Assembly: GCF_910585425.1 (NCBI RefSeq)
Contig: NZ_CAJUCP010000010.1
Coordinates: 49,191 to 113,190, forward strand
Source: an uncultured Acetatifactor sp.
GTDB lineage: Bacteria > Bacillota > Clostridia > Lachnospirales > Lachnospiraceae
Reading direction: 5' to 3'
DNA: 64,000 nucleotides
Shown: one piece after another, positions 1 to 8,075 of the stretch
Layout of the letters: every line of letters begins with the position of its first letter
Position numbering within the stretch: position 1 is the stretch's first letter
Made by a program: the position numbers and the translations under genes
Notes under the pieces: model-generated
Database searches by the model: none
Told to the model about the DNA's origin: nothing
Seen by the model: only the letters and a program-made list of their open reading frames with translations

Positions 1-1335
1 CCATGTCCCCCGGAAATACCGCCCCACAAAGCAGCACACCCGGAAGACCCAGTCCGCCACCATGGCGATCCACACGCCCACGGCTCCCATGCCCATCCGG
101 ACGCCGAAGACCAGGCTCAGCCCGATGCGGAAAGTAATCATGGAGAAAACCGCGATCGTCATGGTATATTTCACATCGTTACAGGCCCGGAGCATGTTGG
201 GCAGCACGAAGGAGGCAGGCCAGAGCAGGATCGCCAGGCCGTCGTGGATCATCACAAGGATATAGGCGAGCTCCGTGGCCTCCGCCCCCAGGCCGTAAAG
301 CCCCAGGATCGGATGCAGGAACAGCAGGATCAGGCTGTTTGTCACCGCCGTGGCGGCATATGTGACCAGCAGCAGCTTTTTCGTATAATACCGCACCTGC
401 GCCAGATCCCCGGCTCCCACGCACTGCCCTATCACGGTGATCATGGCCAGGTTCATGCCCTGCCCGATGATGCAGCCCATGCTGTCCAGGCTGTTGGCCA
501 CGCCGTTGGCGGCAATCTGCGCCGTGCCGAAGCCCGCGATGATGCTCACCACGATCACCCGCCCCAGCTGGAAAATGCCGTTCTCGATGCCGCTGGGAAT
601 CCCGATATAGAGGATTTTCCGGATGACCCTCCACTGGAACCGGAACCGCTCCCTGTTGAGATGAATCGGGCGGTCAGGATTCCGCAGAAGGACATACAGG
701 CACAGTCCCGCCACGGCCCTGGACACCAGCGACGGCACCGCCACCCCCGCCACGCCCATCTTCAGGCCGAACACGCAGAGGGCATTGCCGCCCACATTGA
801 TGATGTTCATCAGCACGGACACCTGCAAGGTGATCCGGGAATTCCCCATGGAGCGGAACAGCGCCGCGCAGGCATTGTACACGGCGAGAAAGGGGAAGGA
901 CAGCGCGGAGATGATCAGGTAGAGGACGGCATTGTCCATCACGTCCTGCTCTATCCTGCCGAAAAACAGGTTCAAGATCAATCTGTGCCCGGCTATGACC
1001 AGAAGGGAGATCACCATGGTGATCAGGGCATTGACCCAGAGGAGCTGCTTCGCGGAGCGGCAGGCCTCCTCCCGCTTGGATGCTCCGATGAACTGGCTGG
1101 TGACCACCGCCCCGCCGGTGGCCAGAGCCGCCAGGATGCTGATGATGAGGTTATTGAACATGTCCACCAGGGAGACCCCGGACACCGCCGCCTCGCCCAC
1201 GGAGGAGATCATCATGGTGTCCGCCATGCCCACCGTAATGGCCAGGGTCTGCTCCAGAATCAGGGGGATGATCAGCTTTTTTAAATCTTTGTTGGAAAAT
1301 ATCATGGTGCCGGTATCTTTTTCTCCTGTTTTCAT
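1..1335 (-). CDS. MATE family multidrug efflux transporter (3' end missing)
   Basis: Cation-coupled drug or metabolite exporter of the MATE family in the cytoplasmic membrane. Reading minus from ATG at 1335, the protein starts MKTGEKDTGTMIFSNKDLKK and continues with the usual MATE opening (LIIPLILEQTLAITVGMADT, then a VSGVSLVD segment) and repeated hydrophobic helices. About 445 codons are visible and the frame runs off the left edge without a stop, so only the last few residues are missing. GGAGAGG lies 7 bases before the start. It begins 31 bases after the ABC permease stop on the same strand, so it probably ends the XRE/ABC operon. The substrate cannot be told. Confidence 0.93.
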   Translation of the reverse strand, partial: MKTGEKDTGTMIFSNKDLKKLIIPLILEQTLAITVGMADTMMISSVGEAAVSGVSLVDMFNNLIISILAALATGGAVVTSQFIGASKREEACRSAKQLLWVNALITMVISLLVIAGHRLILNLFFGRIEQDVMDNAVLYLIISALSFPFLAVYNACAALFRSMGNSRITLQVSVLMNIINVGGNALCVFGLKMGVAGVAVPSLVSRAVAGLCLYVLLRNPDRPIHLNRERFRFQWRVIRKILYIGIPSGIENGIFQLGRVIVVSIIAGFGTAQIAANGVANSLDSMGCIIGQGMNLAMITVIGQCVGAGDLAQVRYYTKKLLLVTYAATAVTNSLILLFLHPILGLYGLGAEATELAYILVMIHDGLAILLWPASFVLPNMLRACNDVKYTMTIAVFSMITFRIGLSLVFGVRMGMGAVGVWIAMVADWVFRVCCFVGRYFRGTW

Positions 1336-1366
1336 CTGTTCCTCTCCTATCCGCTTTGCGTCCCGC

Positions 1367-2950
1367 TCACCCCGCCCGCAGCCGGAAGGTCTTCGGCGCC
1401 AGCTTATACACCAGTACGCAGGCGATGATGCCGTACAGCACGCAGAACACGATCGTCATGGCCCCGAACAGCAATGTGGGCATCCGTAGCTGCATCAGGA
1501 AATAGCAGACCATGTAAGTGGCCAGGGAGACCAGCTTGTAGGTTCCGCCCTTCAGCTCCGTCCCCACCGTGTAGGGCTGGAGCAGGTAGTAGATGGTCAG
1601 GTAATGGACGGAGAAGAACAGGCTCATGCACACCGTGGAAATTACCAGCACCGCATAGTTCAGCGGCTGGTCCGTGCCCCCGGACACAAAGAGCACCAGC
1701 GCCAGGCCAACGCCCAGAATCAGCGCCGGAACCGCATTGATCTTCATGATCTCCCACAGCCGTATCCGGAACAGCTTCAGCACGAAGCCAGGCCTCTTGT
1801 AGACGGAATACGTCAGCAGGCTGTGGTCGCAGTTCATGAACAGGGCCTGGGTAAAGCTTGTCCCCCGGTTGATGGCGTATAAGATAAAGGCGAAATAGGG
1901 CAGCCAGGTCATCACCAGCCTGTTTGCCAGGGGCCCTAACTCCGGCTTCAGGTACAGGGCAAGCAGCGCGCCGCAGACCAGCGCCGCGCAGACATAGGAA
2001 ATCTTTTCCGCCGATTTCCACAGGATTTTCCTGTGCCGCAGGATGAAGAGCTCATTGAGGTATTCGAAGCCGCTTTTCCTGCTGGTGATGGACACGTCCG
2101 CGGATATCTTCTTCTCGTTTGCCGCCTTGATCGTCTGGACATTCCGCGCCGGGGCGTCCATCTGGAACATGGTGTCCGCCAGAAGCCCCCGGCACACCTC
2201 CCTGTAGTCCTGGAACCTGTAGATTCCCGGGATGCAGGCAGCCCCTATGAGGATAAAGAGCAGGGACAGCAGGGCGGGGACGCCCACAGGCAGCACCAGG
2301 CCGAAAGCAGGCAGCCCGTAGGCCAGCCCCAGCAGCAGGGCTACCCCCAGCCACTGAAATTTATCAAGCTTGTTTTCATTATACACATTCCCCCGGCGTC
2401 TATAATCCCGCAGCGCATACGCCACATAGGACACCTTGCATCCCGCGATGAAGAACGGCAGCAGCACGCAGAGCCACACCGGGACGCCGCTAAGGAGCCC
2501 GAACAGCAGGAAAAACGGCAGGAAGCCTATCACTGTCTTTAAAACCGAATATCCGTAGTTCACCAGCGTGTATTCCCTGGCATCCATCCGCATCAGGAGG
2601 ATGGCATAGTATTTGTCTTTCGAGGGGTTGAAAAGCGTGGTATTGGCAAAGCAGCCGATGACCGTCAGGAACAGAAGGATATGGAGGAACACGCCCTCTC
2701 TGGGGAGCCCGTCGTACAACAGGCAGGGCAGGAAGACCATGAGGAGCAGGTACAGGCCTTTCCCCAGGAATGTGGAGACCACTTCCCAGATCACCGACAG
2801 CACATTTGCAAGAATCTTCAGCCACCATACCCCGTACAGGGCCTCCAGCAGGAGCTTCTTCACCAGGGGAATCTGCTTCAGGGAGTACAGGATGCTGTTC
2901 ACCCGGTATGTATTTTTCAGGGAAAAGGACAGAATCAATGTTTTTTTCAA
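1367..2950 (-). CDS. ABC transporter permease, large membrane subunit
   Basis: Membrane subunit of an ABC exporter encoded with the ATPase at 2962-3663. The 527-residue protein opens LKKTLILSFSLKNTYRVNSI and has about ten to twelve hydrophobic segments arranged in two halves, with a charged cytoplasmic stretch near residues 240-310. The start is TTG at 2950, preceded by a clean AGGAGG at 2958-2963; the open frame further upstream only shadows the ATPase gene. The stop of the ATPase lies 11 bases before this start, so the two are co-translated. I recognise the general ABC-2-like architecture but no specific substrate family. Confidence 0.85.
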   Translation of the reverse strand: MKKTLILSFSLKNTYRVNSILYSLKQIPLVKKLLLEALYGVWWLKILANVLSVIWEVVSTFLGKGLYLLLMVFLPCLLYDGLPREGVFLHILLFLTVIGCFANTTLFNPSKDKYYAILLMRMDAREYTLVNYGYSVLKTVIGFLPFFLLFGLLSGVPVWLCVLLPFFIAGCKVSYVAYALRDYRRRGNVYNENKLDKFQWLGVALLLGLAYGLPAFGLVLPVGVPALLSLLFILIGAACIPGIYRFQDYREVCRGLLADTMFQMDAPARNVQTIKAANEKKISADVSITSRKSGFEYLNELFILRHRKILWKSAEKISYVCAALVCGALLALYLKPELGPLANRLVMTWLPYFAFILYAINRGTSFTQALFMNCDHSLLTYSVYKRPGFVLKLFRIRLWEIMKINAVPALILGVGLALVLFVSGGTDQPLNYAVLVISTVCMSLFFSVHYLTIYYLLQPYTVGTELKGGTYKLVSLATYMVCYFLMQLRMPTLLFGAMTIVFCVLYGIIACVLVYKLAPKTFRLRAG

Positions 2951-2961
2951 GCGAATACCTC

Positions 2962-3663
2962 CTATGGCTGCTCCCGCAGGGCCGCGATGATCTTCTCCCG
3001 GAATTCCTGGCCGTCCAGGTGGCTCTTCTCCACCACCTCCAGCTCCCCGTGGTTCAGCAGGATGATCTCGTCGCACAGATCCAGGGCCAGGTCCAGGAGA
3101 TGGGTGGAGAAAATCGTGATGCGGTCCTGCTTGAGGGAGCGCAGGACTTCCTTCATCTCCTCCGCCACCACCACGTCCAGGGAGGTCAGCGGTTCGTCCA
3201 GCAGCAGGATGTTGGGCCTGGCGATGATGTTCACCAGCATCTGCATCTTGTTCTTCATGCCGTGGGAATAGTCCTTCAGCAGCTTGTCCCTGTCCTCCGG
3301 GGCGATGCCCATGAACGCAAAATACTCGTCCAGGGGCCTGGGCCGCCCGATGGTCTTCTCGTTGATGTCTATGAAAAATTTCAGGAATTCCCTTCCCGTG
3401 AGGAATTCCGGCACGGTGGGCGTGGAGAGCACATATCCGATATCCTCTGCCACAAGGTCCCGCCGCCCCGCGTCCGTCTCCAGGAAGAGCCCGCCGCAGT
3501 CCGCCTTGACGTCCCGGTTGATACAGTTGAAAAGCGTGGTCTTTCCCGCGCCGTTGCGCCCCAGCAGCCCGTAGATCTTCCCCTCCTGGAAGGTGAAGTC
3601 GATGTCCCGCAGGACTTCCTTTTTCTCATAGTGCTTGGACAGATGTTCGATGATGAATTTCAT
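2962..3663 (-). CDS. ABC transporter ATP-binding protein
   Basis: ATPase subunit that powers the neighbouring permease. The 233-residue protein starts MKFIIEHLSKHYEKKEVLRD. Walker A is GLLGRNGAGKTT (residues ~30-41), the signature region is KDYSHGMKNKMQ, Walker B is ILLLDEPLTSLD, and the switch histidine is in IFSTHL. AAGGAG sits 10 bases before ATG 3663. It belongs to the XRE-ABC-permease-MATE operon. The overall form is that of the CcmA/bacitracin-type export ATPases, often used for self-protection, but the substrate here is unknown. Confidence 0.92.
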   Translation of the reverse strand: MKFIIEHLSKHYEKKEVLRDIDFTFQEGKIYGLLGRNGAGKTTLFNCINRDVKADCGGLFLETDAGRRDLVAEDIGYVLSTPTVPEFLTGREFLKFFIDINEKTIGRPRPLDEYFAFMGIAPEDRDKLLKDYSHGMKNKMQMLVNIIARPNILLLDEPLTSLDVVVAEEMKEVLRSLKQDRITIFSTHLLDLALDLCDEIILLNHGELEVVEKSHLDGQEFREKIIAALREQP

Positions 3664-3688
3664 AGATAAGCTTCTCCTTTTTCCGCAG

Positions 3689-3757
3689 TCACATCCTGCG
3701 GCGATAGTATTCCGGCAGGGCGAATTCCGCCATGGCTTTCGCGCCGAACGCCGCCAT
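3689..3757 (-). CDS. possible 22-residue coding stretch between regulator and ATPase
   Basis: The 97 bases between the XRE gene and the ATPase gene hold a frame, in the same register as the XRE gene, reading MAAFGAKAMAEFALPEYYRRRM and stopping at 3689. Its codons have the strong G/C third-position bias of host genes, which a random gap would not be expected to show. A rival frame of 34 codons (3661-3764) overlaps both neighbours by ATGA and has the better ribosome site, but its codon use is poorer. It could be the residue of a deleted gene or a real micro-peptide. Confidence 0.22.
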   Translation of the reverse strand: MAAFGAKAMAEFALPEYYRRRM

Positions 3758-3760
3758 TCC

Positions 3761-3964
3761 TCATGGCTGCTCCTCCTCGTAGATAAAGATGTCCTCAATG
3801 GCCATGCCGAAGTAGCGCGCTATCTTGAAGGCCAGCAGGATGGACGGATTGTACCGGCCGTTCTCCAGCGAACCGATGGTCTGCCTTGAGACCTCCAATG
3901 CGGCGGCCAGGTCTTCCTGCTTGATCCCGCGGCCTTTGCGGATTTCTTCCAGGCGGTTCTTCAT
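3761..3964 (-). CDS. XRE-family small helix-turn-helix regulator
   Basis: DNA-binding regulator of 67 residues, starting MKNRLEEIRKGRGIKQEDLA. The helix-turn-helix spans residues ~12-35 (QEDLAAALEVSRQTIGSLEN), followed by the NGRYNPSILLAFKIARYFG segment typical of the YozG-like small Cro/CI group found next to ABC export genes. ATG 3964 is chosen because GGAGGAG precedes it by 5 bases; the frame is open further but without a ribosome site. It heads the operon of ABC ATPase, permease and MATE pump and probably controls it, acting at the repeated sites around the promoter at 4092-4119. Confidence 0.9.
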   Translation of the reverse strand: MKNRLEEIRKGRGIKQEDLAAALEVSRQTIGSLENGRYNPSILLAFKIARYFGMAIEDIFIYEEEQP

Positions 3965-4074
3965 GACGCTCCTCCTGTGCCGCCCTCTGTTCATGGGGCC
4001 TTGGGCCCGGAAGGACGTTTCCCGTTCCTGCTTTCAGGACGCTTCCATGGGGCCCATGGTTTCATTGGATTCCA

Positions 4075-4140
4075 CGGAAAGTATACTTTACATTATACAC
4101 AGGTTCTGCAGAATTTCAAGCATACTTTCCATACTTTCCG
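4075..4140. promoter_or_regulatory. candidate operator: three copies of GGAAAGTAT around the promoter
   Basis: GGAAAGTAT occurs at 4075-4084 (top strand) and twice in the opposite orientation at 4122-4130 and 4131-4140, back to back. The copies bracket the minus-strand promoter at 4092-4119. Such flanking sites are what an autoregulating XRE protein would use. Binding is inference. Confidence 0.5.
4092..4119 (-). promoter_or_regulatory. sigma-A promoter of the XRE/ABC/MATE operon
   Basis: Read minus: -35 TTGAAA (4114-4119), 16-base spacer, -10 TATAAT (4092-4097). It lies about 120 bases upstream of the XRE start at 3964. Confidence 0.7.
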
Positions 4141-4195
4141 TGCCCATTTCTATACTATCGATTTTCCGGCAATTTGGCAAAACAGCGCAGACATC

Positions 4196-4762
4196 CTATC
4201 CTTCACGCTCTTCCTCATAGTCGCTGCGCAGGATCCCATAGACGCACAGGTCGCAGATGCCCTGGTTGTTCCTGCCCGCCTGGCGCATTGTCCCCTCATG
4301 GCGCAGGCCGCATTTCTTCATGACCATTCCGCTGTGGGGATTGTTCACGTCATGCCGCGCCAGGATTCTGTTGACTCCCACCTCCCGGAAGAAGAACCTG
4401 ACGGCCTCCGAGAGGCATTCCGTCATCACGCCCCGGTGCCACCAGGGCCTTCCGATGCAGTATCCGATCTCCACCTCGCAGATATCCTGGTTCCAGCTTA
4501 CCGCGGAGATGCTTCCGATGGGCTCCATGGTCTCCTTCCAGACGATCGCCCACTGATAATATGCAGGGTCGTCATTCTTCTCCACCCAGGAGGCCACCAC
4601 CTTTCCCGTCACCTCCTCCGACTCATGGGCGGGCCATGTCAGGAATTTCGCCACCTCCGGGTCGCTGGCCCAGTTGCGAAACATCGGCCCCGCGTCCTCC
4701 GGCGTGAATGCCCGGAGAATCAGCCTGTCCGTTTCCAGTCTCCTGCTTCCTAAATGTTCCAT
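4196..4762 (-). CDS. GNAT N-acetyltransferase, RimJ/RimL type
   Basis: Acetyl-CoA dependent N-acetyltransferase of 188 residues; the substrate could be a protein N-terminus, an amino acid or a small amine. The opening RRLETDRLILRAFTPEDA is the family hallmark; the acetyl-CoA loop region is IGYCIGRPWWHRGVMTE (residues ~103-119), followed by NPHSGMVMKKCGLRHEG. GGAGGAGAA sits directly upstream of ATG 4762. It reads away from the small gene at 4956-5129 and its terminator, so it may need its own promoter, which I could not identify. Confidence 0.92.
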   Translation of the reverse strand: MEHLGSRRLETDRLILRAFTPEDAGPMFRNWASDPEVAKFLTWPAHESEEVTGKVVASWVEKNDDPAYYQWAIVWKETMEPIGSISAVSWNQDICEVEIGYCIGRPWWHRGVMTECLSEAVRFFFREVGVNRILARHDVNNPHSGMVMKKCGLRHEGTMRQAGRNNQGICDLCVYGILRSDYEEEREG

Positions 4763-4882
4763 TTCTCCTCCTCTCTGCCCCCTCAGACGGGCGGCAATCC
4801 CTCTTGTCCAGTCCTCTGGCTGGCGTCGGCGCTTTCCGCTGGCCGGAACCTGTGTCCTCTGCCCCCAGCCCGGGCGTACTGC

Positions 4883-4926
4883 AAAAAAGGCCGATGCCTG
4901 AAAGAATCTCCTCCAGACACCGGCCT
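4883..4926 (-). terminator. rho-independent terminator of the 57-residue gene
   Basis: Thirteen-pair stem (two G-U pairs) between 4914-4926 and 4888-4900, 13-base loop, followed on the minus strand by TTTTTT. It lies 30 bases past the stop at 4956. Confidence 0.8.
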
Positions 4927-4955
4927 TCCTGAAAAACCCTGCAGAAAATATCCTG

Positions 4956-5129
4956 TCAGGTCCTTCTTCGGTTCCGTGGAACTTTTCCGGTGTCCGGGCT
5001 GAAAGATGCCATGACGGAGGGCACGGGATACACGACGGATCCTACGACAAAAAGACCGGCTCCCTGGTAAAGCTGGTTCCAGTCTCCCTGCATCGTATAA
5101 GCTGCCGCAAACAATCTGTCCATTCCCAT
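4956..5129 (-). CDS. 57-residue protein of unknown function
   Basis: I do not recognise this protein. From ATG 5129 it reads MGMDRLFAAAYTMQGDWNQL, then a glycine/valine-rich hydrophobic stretch (GAGLFVVGSVVYPVPSVMA, residues ~24-42) and a basic tail ending PRNRRRT. It has all signs of expression: a TTGACA/TAGAAT promoter at 5172-5199, GGAGGGAGA just before the start and a strong terminator 30 bases after the stop. The single hydrophobic stretch could be a membrane segment. ATG 5123, two codons in, is an alternative start. It is transcribed away from the GntR gene. Confidence 0.55.
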   Translation of the reverse strand: MGMDRLFAAAYTMQGDWNQLYQGAGLFVVGSVVYPVPSVMASFSPDTGKVPRNRRRT

Positions 5130-5171
5130 TCTCCCTCCGAATCATTAGACCCGTGAAAAGTATTAGGCTTT

Positions 5172-5199
5172 ATTCTACTCGTTTTCCGGGAAATGTCAA
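5172..5199 (-). promoter_or_regulatory. sigma-A promoter of the 57-residue gene
   Basis: Read minus: TTGACA (5194-5199), 16-base spacer, TAGAAT (5172-5177). It diverges from the gntR promoter, with only 22 bases between the two -35 boxes. Confidence 0.75.
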
Positions 5200-5221
5200 T
5201 AACTTTTTCCAAAAAACAGCC

Positions 5222-5250
5222 TTGACAGGAAAGTGCATGCAGTATATAGT
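5222..5250 (+). promoter_or_regulatory. sigma-A promoter of the GntR/ABC operon
   Basis: TTGACA (5222-5227), 17-base spacer, TATAGT (5245-5250), ending 37 bases before the TTG start of the GntR gene. Confidence 0.78.
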
Positions 5251-5272
5251 GTGTATATAGCTACATCACACA
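5250..5272. promoter_or_regulatory. candidate GntR (YtrA-type) operator
   Basis: TGTGT (5250-5254) and ACACA (5268-5272) form an imperfect inverted repeat centred on AGCT, starting at the -10 box and covering the transcription start. YtrA-type regulators commonly bind such sites and repress their own ABC operon; binding here is inferred. Confidence 0.5.
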
Positions 5273-5287
5273 TAAGGAGGACGAAAT

Positions 5288-5662
5288 TTGAAGATACTGA
5301 TTTCCAACGCCTCGGACAGTCCTCTCTATCAGCAGATTGAAGACCAGCTCAAGGATGCCATCCTCAGAGGAGAGCTGGCGGCCGGGGACGCACTGCCCTC
5401 CATACGGGCCTTTGCCAATGACATCAAGGTCAGCGTCCTGACTGTCCGGCGGGTCTATGACGATTTAGAGCAGGAAGGCTTTGTCACCAGCCAGGTGGGC
5501 ATAGGGACCTTTGTCTCCGCAGGCAATGTAGAGCTACTGCGGGATTCCAGGCGCCGTGTCGTGGAACAGAAGATGCAGGACATGATACAGACGGCCAAAT
5601 CCCTGGACATCGGAAAGGATGAACTGGCAGAGATGATGGACATCCTGTACGAGGAGGGCTGA
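5288..5662 (+). CDS. GntR-family transcriptional regulator, YtrA subfamily
   Basis: Short GntR repressor of 124 residues. The winged helix fills residues ~8-78, with SPLYQQIEDQLKDAILRGEL, ALPSIRAFANDIKVSVLTVR and the wing FVTSQVGIGTFV; a short helical tail (residues ~90-124) replaces the large effector domain, as in YtrA. The start is TTG 5288, with AAGGAGGA eight bases upstream. It heads an operon with an ABC ATPase and permease, the standard YtrA arrangement used for cell-envelope stress or antibiotic export. Confidence 0.93.
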   Translation: MKILISNASDSPLYQQIEDQLKDAILRGELAAGDALPSIRAFANDIKVSVLTVRRVYDDLEQEGFVTSQVGIGTFVSAGNVELLRDSRRRVVEQKMQDMIQTAKSLDIGKDELAEMMDILYEEG

Positions 5663-5844
5663 GCCCTGTGTTTCCAAGAGCCCGGATCAGACTCCCGGAG
5701 AAAGCAGGAAACGCGGCCCAAAGCGACATGCACAAAAAGGTATGGTGAACGTGTGTAGAGAATTCCAGGCGCCCAGGGGTTGCCCGCTGAGAGGTTCAAG
5801 GTTACACACGAAGAAGACAGGAATCGCACAAGGGGGTATAATCA

Positions 5845-6732
5845 ATGAAAAACATCTTAGAGGTATCCGGCCTGAACAAATCCTATGGGGACTTCGCGTT
5901 GCAGGATGTGACCTTCGCCCTGCCGGAAGGCTGCATCACCGGCTTCATCGGCGTGAACGGGGCCGGGAAGACCACCACGCTGCGCACGCTCCTGGGGCTT
6001 ACCGGAAAAGAGTCCGGCGATATACGCATCTTCGGCATGGACATGTCCGAAAATGAAAGGCAGATAAAGGAGCGCATCGGTATCGTGCTGGACGACGGCG
6101 GCTTTTATGAGGAGCTGACGCTGGCGGAGATGAAAAATGCCATCGCCCCGGCCTACTCCACCTGGTGCGAGGCGGATTTCCGGGAATACATGGAGCGCTT
6201 CTCCCTGAACCCCAGACAGACGATCAATACCCTCTCCAAAGGGATGCGGGCGAAATACGCCCTGGCCCTGGCGCTCTCCCACAAAGCCCGGCTGCTGATT
6301 ATGGACGAACCCACCAGCGGGCTGGATCCCCTGGTGCGCAGCCAGATTCTCACTGTCCTGAGGGATTTCATGGCCCAGCCCCGTCCCGGGGAGGAACACC
6401 TTCCCAGAGGCGTCTTCTTCTCCACCCATATCACCTCCGACCTGGACAAAATCGCGGATATGCTGGTCATGATCCACGACGGCAGAATCGTCTTCCAGGA
6501 GGAAAGGGACGCTCTGCTGGAGCGCTGGAGAATCGTCAAGGGAGACCGGGCAAAGCTGGATATGGGGAACCGTGGACTGTTCTCCAATCTGGAGGAGAAC
6601 GCCTACGGATTCACGGGCATCACACAGCAGCCCGACCGGGTGCTGGCCGTCATGCCGGACGCAATCCTGGAGCGCCCCTCCATCGAGGACATCATGCTGG
6701 CCCATATCAATTCGCGGCAGGCGGAAGCCTGA
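5845..6732 (+). CDS. ABC transporter ATP-binding protein of the GntR operon
   Basis: Export-type ABC ATPase, 295 residues. Walker A is GVNGAGKTTT (residues ~37-46), the signature region LSKGMRAKYALALAL, Walker B LLIMDEPTSGLD and the switch histidine in FFSTHI. The C-terminal ~80 residues after the ATPase fold form an accessory region seen in YtrB-like and EcsA-like exporters. The 182 bases between the GntR stop and this start hold no convincing gene. The partner membrane protein is at 6873-7514. Confidence 0.93.
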   Translation: MKNILEVSGLNKSYGDFALQDVTFALPEGCITGFIGVNGAGKTTTLRTLLGLTGKESGDIRIFGMDMSENERQIKERIGIVLDDGGFYEELTLAEMKNAIAPAYSTWCEADFREYMERFSLNPRQTINTLSKGMRAKYALALALSHKARLLIMDEPTSGLDPLVRSQILTVLRDFMAQPRPGEEHLPRGVFFSTHITSDLDKIADMLVMIHDGRIVFQEERDALLERWRIVKGDRAKLDMGNRGLFSNLEENAYGFTGITQQPDRVLAVMPDAILERPSIEDIMLAHINSRQAEA

Positions 6733-6784
6733 GAACCGCCAGCCCTGCCGGGAAGCGGCAATAACCCGTTTTCCCGGGTCTGTA

Positions 6785-6819
6785 AATTCCGGTGGTCTTG
6801 AACAATTCCGGTGGTCTTG
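6785..6819 (+). repeat. two direct copies of a 16-base sequence
   Basis: AATTCCGGTGGTCTTG occurs at 6785-6800 and 6804-6819, three bases apart, in the gap between the ABC ATPase and its permease. Possibly a replication-slippage duplication; no function is evident. Confidence 0.7.
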
Positions 6820-6872
6820 CGCATAAGACAGCGTCTGACCAGATGCGAAAGCTTAGAACAGGAGGCAATGAA

Positions 6873-7514
6873 ATGCTATATCATTTAATCAAGAAAGACT
6901 TCATTCTCGTAAAAAAGTACCTGCTGATGCTGATAGGGATGCCCGCCCTGATACCGCTGTACGTGGGCTCGCGCCCCATAGGCAACGCGGCCCTCATCGG
7001 ATTTATGTGGTCAGCAGTATACACCCTTTCCATGACCATGCAGTACATCTTCCTGAAAGAGAGCCAAAGCCCCAAGGCCCTGGCCCTGCTCTGCGCCTCG
7101 CCCTATCCCCGCTGGCTCCTGGTGGCAGCAAAGTACAGCCTGTTCCCGATCCTCCATCTGATAAGCTGCCTGTTCTTCCTGGTGGAGTCCCTGGCGATAC
7201 CGGGCCTTGCCACTCTGCCCGTGCAGGCATACGCTTCCGTGCTGTTCGCGAACTCCCTTTTCTTCAGCTTCTTCATGCCGCTCCAGTATAAGCTGGGCTT
7301 CGAGCAGGTCAAGCTGCTGCTCATGCTGATGATCATCGCCGCGACATGGCTTTTCCCCCTGTTCTTGAAAGTCAGCGCCGGAATCCGCTGGAATCCACTG
7401 ACAGACATCCCGGCCTGGGCATCCTCCATCGCCCTCACAGCGGCCAGCTTCGCCGTCCTGACAGCCTCCGCGCTGGTTTCCATACGGATTTTCGTCAGAA
7501 AGGATTTGACCTAG
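6873..7514 (+). CDS. ABC-2 type permease of the GntR operon
   Basis: Membrane subunit, 213 residues with six predicted hydrophobic helices, starting MLYHLIKKDFILVKKYLLML. Size, N-terminal basic amphipathic start and topology match the ABC2_membrane_5-like permeases that accompany YtrA/YtrB genes. AGGAGG (6860-6865) fixes ATG 6873; the frame is open upstream but without a ribosome site. It lies 140 bases after the ATPase stop and nothing separates them except the short direct repeat, so they are likely co-transcribed. Confidence 0.85.
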   Translation: MLYHLIKKDFILVKKYLLMLIGMPALIPLYVGSRPIGNAALIGFMWSAVYTLSMTMQYIFLKESQSPKALALLCASPYPRWLLVAAKYSLFPILHLISCLFFLVESLAIPGLATLPVQAYASVLFANSLFFSFFMPLQYKLGFEQVKLLLMLMIIAATWLFPLFLKVSAGIRWNPLTDIPAWASSIALTAASFAVLTASALVSIRIFVRKDLT

Positions 7515-7550
7515 AGAGAAGGGCAGAGGGCGGAATGCCGATAAACAGGA

Positions 7551-7579
7551 TTGTTAAAAATCCGCACTCGTGTTAGAAT
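7551..7579 (+). promoter_or_regulatory. sigma-A promoter of the DUF4869/ATPase pair
   Basis: TTGTTA (7551-7556), 17-base spacer, TAGAAT (7574-7579), 43 bases before the ATG at 7623. Confidence 0.65.
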
Positions 7580-7622
7580 AAGCGTGTGGAAGCACTCAAC
7601 ACTGACGAAAGGCAGAGGATAC

Positions 7623-8075
7623 ATGCTAAAAATCTGGTACTATGGCGGCGTATCTTATATGGCGGATGCGCCCTCCTATTTCGATAATGTATATGAGGAC
7701 GAATGGATCGAGGATCCCTTTGTCAAGGAAATGATTCAGGATGTGGACAGTTCCACTGTCTTAAGCGCCCATATCATCGAGAGCCCCATCCTGGGCCCCA
7801 TTACCCCGAAGGAACTTTCCGGCGGCGTCAAGGTCCTGATCCTGATGCTGAAAGACGACTCCTTTGTATACAATTTGACCAACTGCGGCAACAACTGCGC
7901 CAAATGGGTATTGAAGATAGCCGAGCAGAAAGACCTCACCGTGTATCTCCAGTATATGATTCGTTTTGAGGGGGAGTTCGAAATTCAGATTATGAATACA
8001 GGAAAAATCGTTCGCAATCAGAAAGAATATGTACTGGGGCTAATCGAGGCAGAAAGGCTGATGGATGAAAGGTAG
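7623..8075 (+). CDS. DUF4869 domain protein
   Basis: Conserved protein of unknown function, 150 residues, starting MLKIWYYGGVSYMADAPSYF. I recall this pattern as DUF4869: an N-terminal strand MLKIWY, then SYFDNVYEDEWIEDPFVKEM, then SGGVKVLILMLKDD, CGNNCAKWVLKIAE and a C-terminal IMNTGKIVRNQKEYV. No catalytic motif is evident. The last 11 bases overlap the next gene, so the two are translated together. The pair has its own promoter and is visibly AT-richer than its surroundings, which suggests horizontal transfer. Confidence 0.8.
   Translation: MLKIWYYGGVSYMADAPSYFDNVYEDEWIEDPFVKEMIQDVDSSTVLSAHIIESPILGPITPKELSGGVKVLILMLKDDSFVYNLTNCGNNCAKWVLKIAEQKDLTVYLQYMIRFEGEFEIQIMNTGKIVRNQKEYVLGLIEAERLMDER

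Noticed and set aside
244..1284. Long plus-strand open frame opposite the MATE gene
   Set aside because: It is the reverse complement of a clear transporter gene; the protein is low-complexity His/Gln/Asp-rich, as high-GC antisense frames are. The same applies to the long plus-strand frames opposite metH, glgB, topB, the histidine kinases and the FtsX-like permease.
2951..3076. N-terminal extension of the ABC permease
   Set aside because: The open frame continues upstream but overlaps the ATPase gene in another register and reads Gly/Arg/Pro-rich; AGGAGG at 2958-2963 marks the TTG at 2950 as the start.
5742..6056. Plus-strand frame of 104 codons before the GntR-operon ATPase
   Set aside because: It is out of frame with and overlaps the start of the clear ATPase gene, and no ribosome site precedes it.
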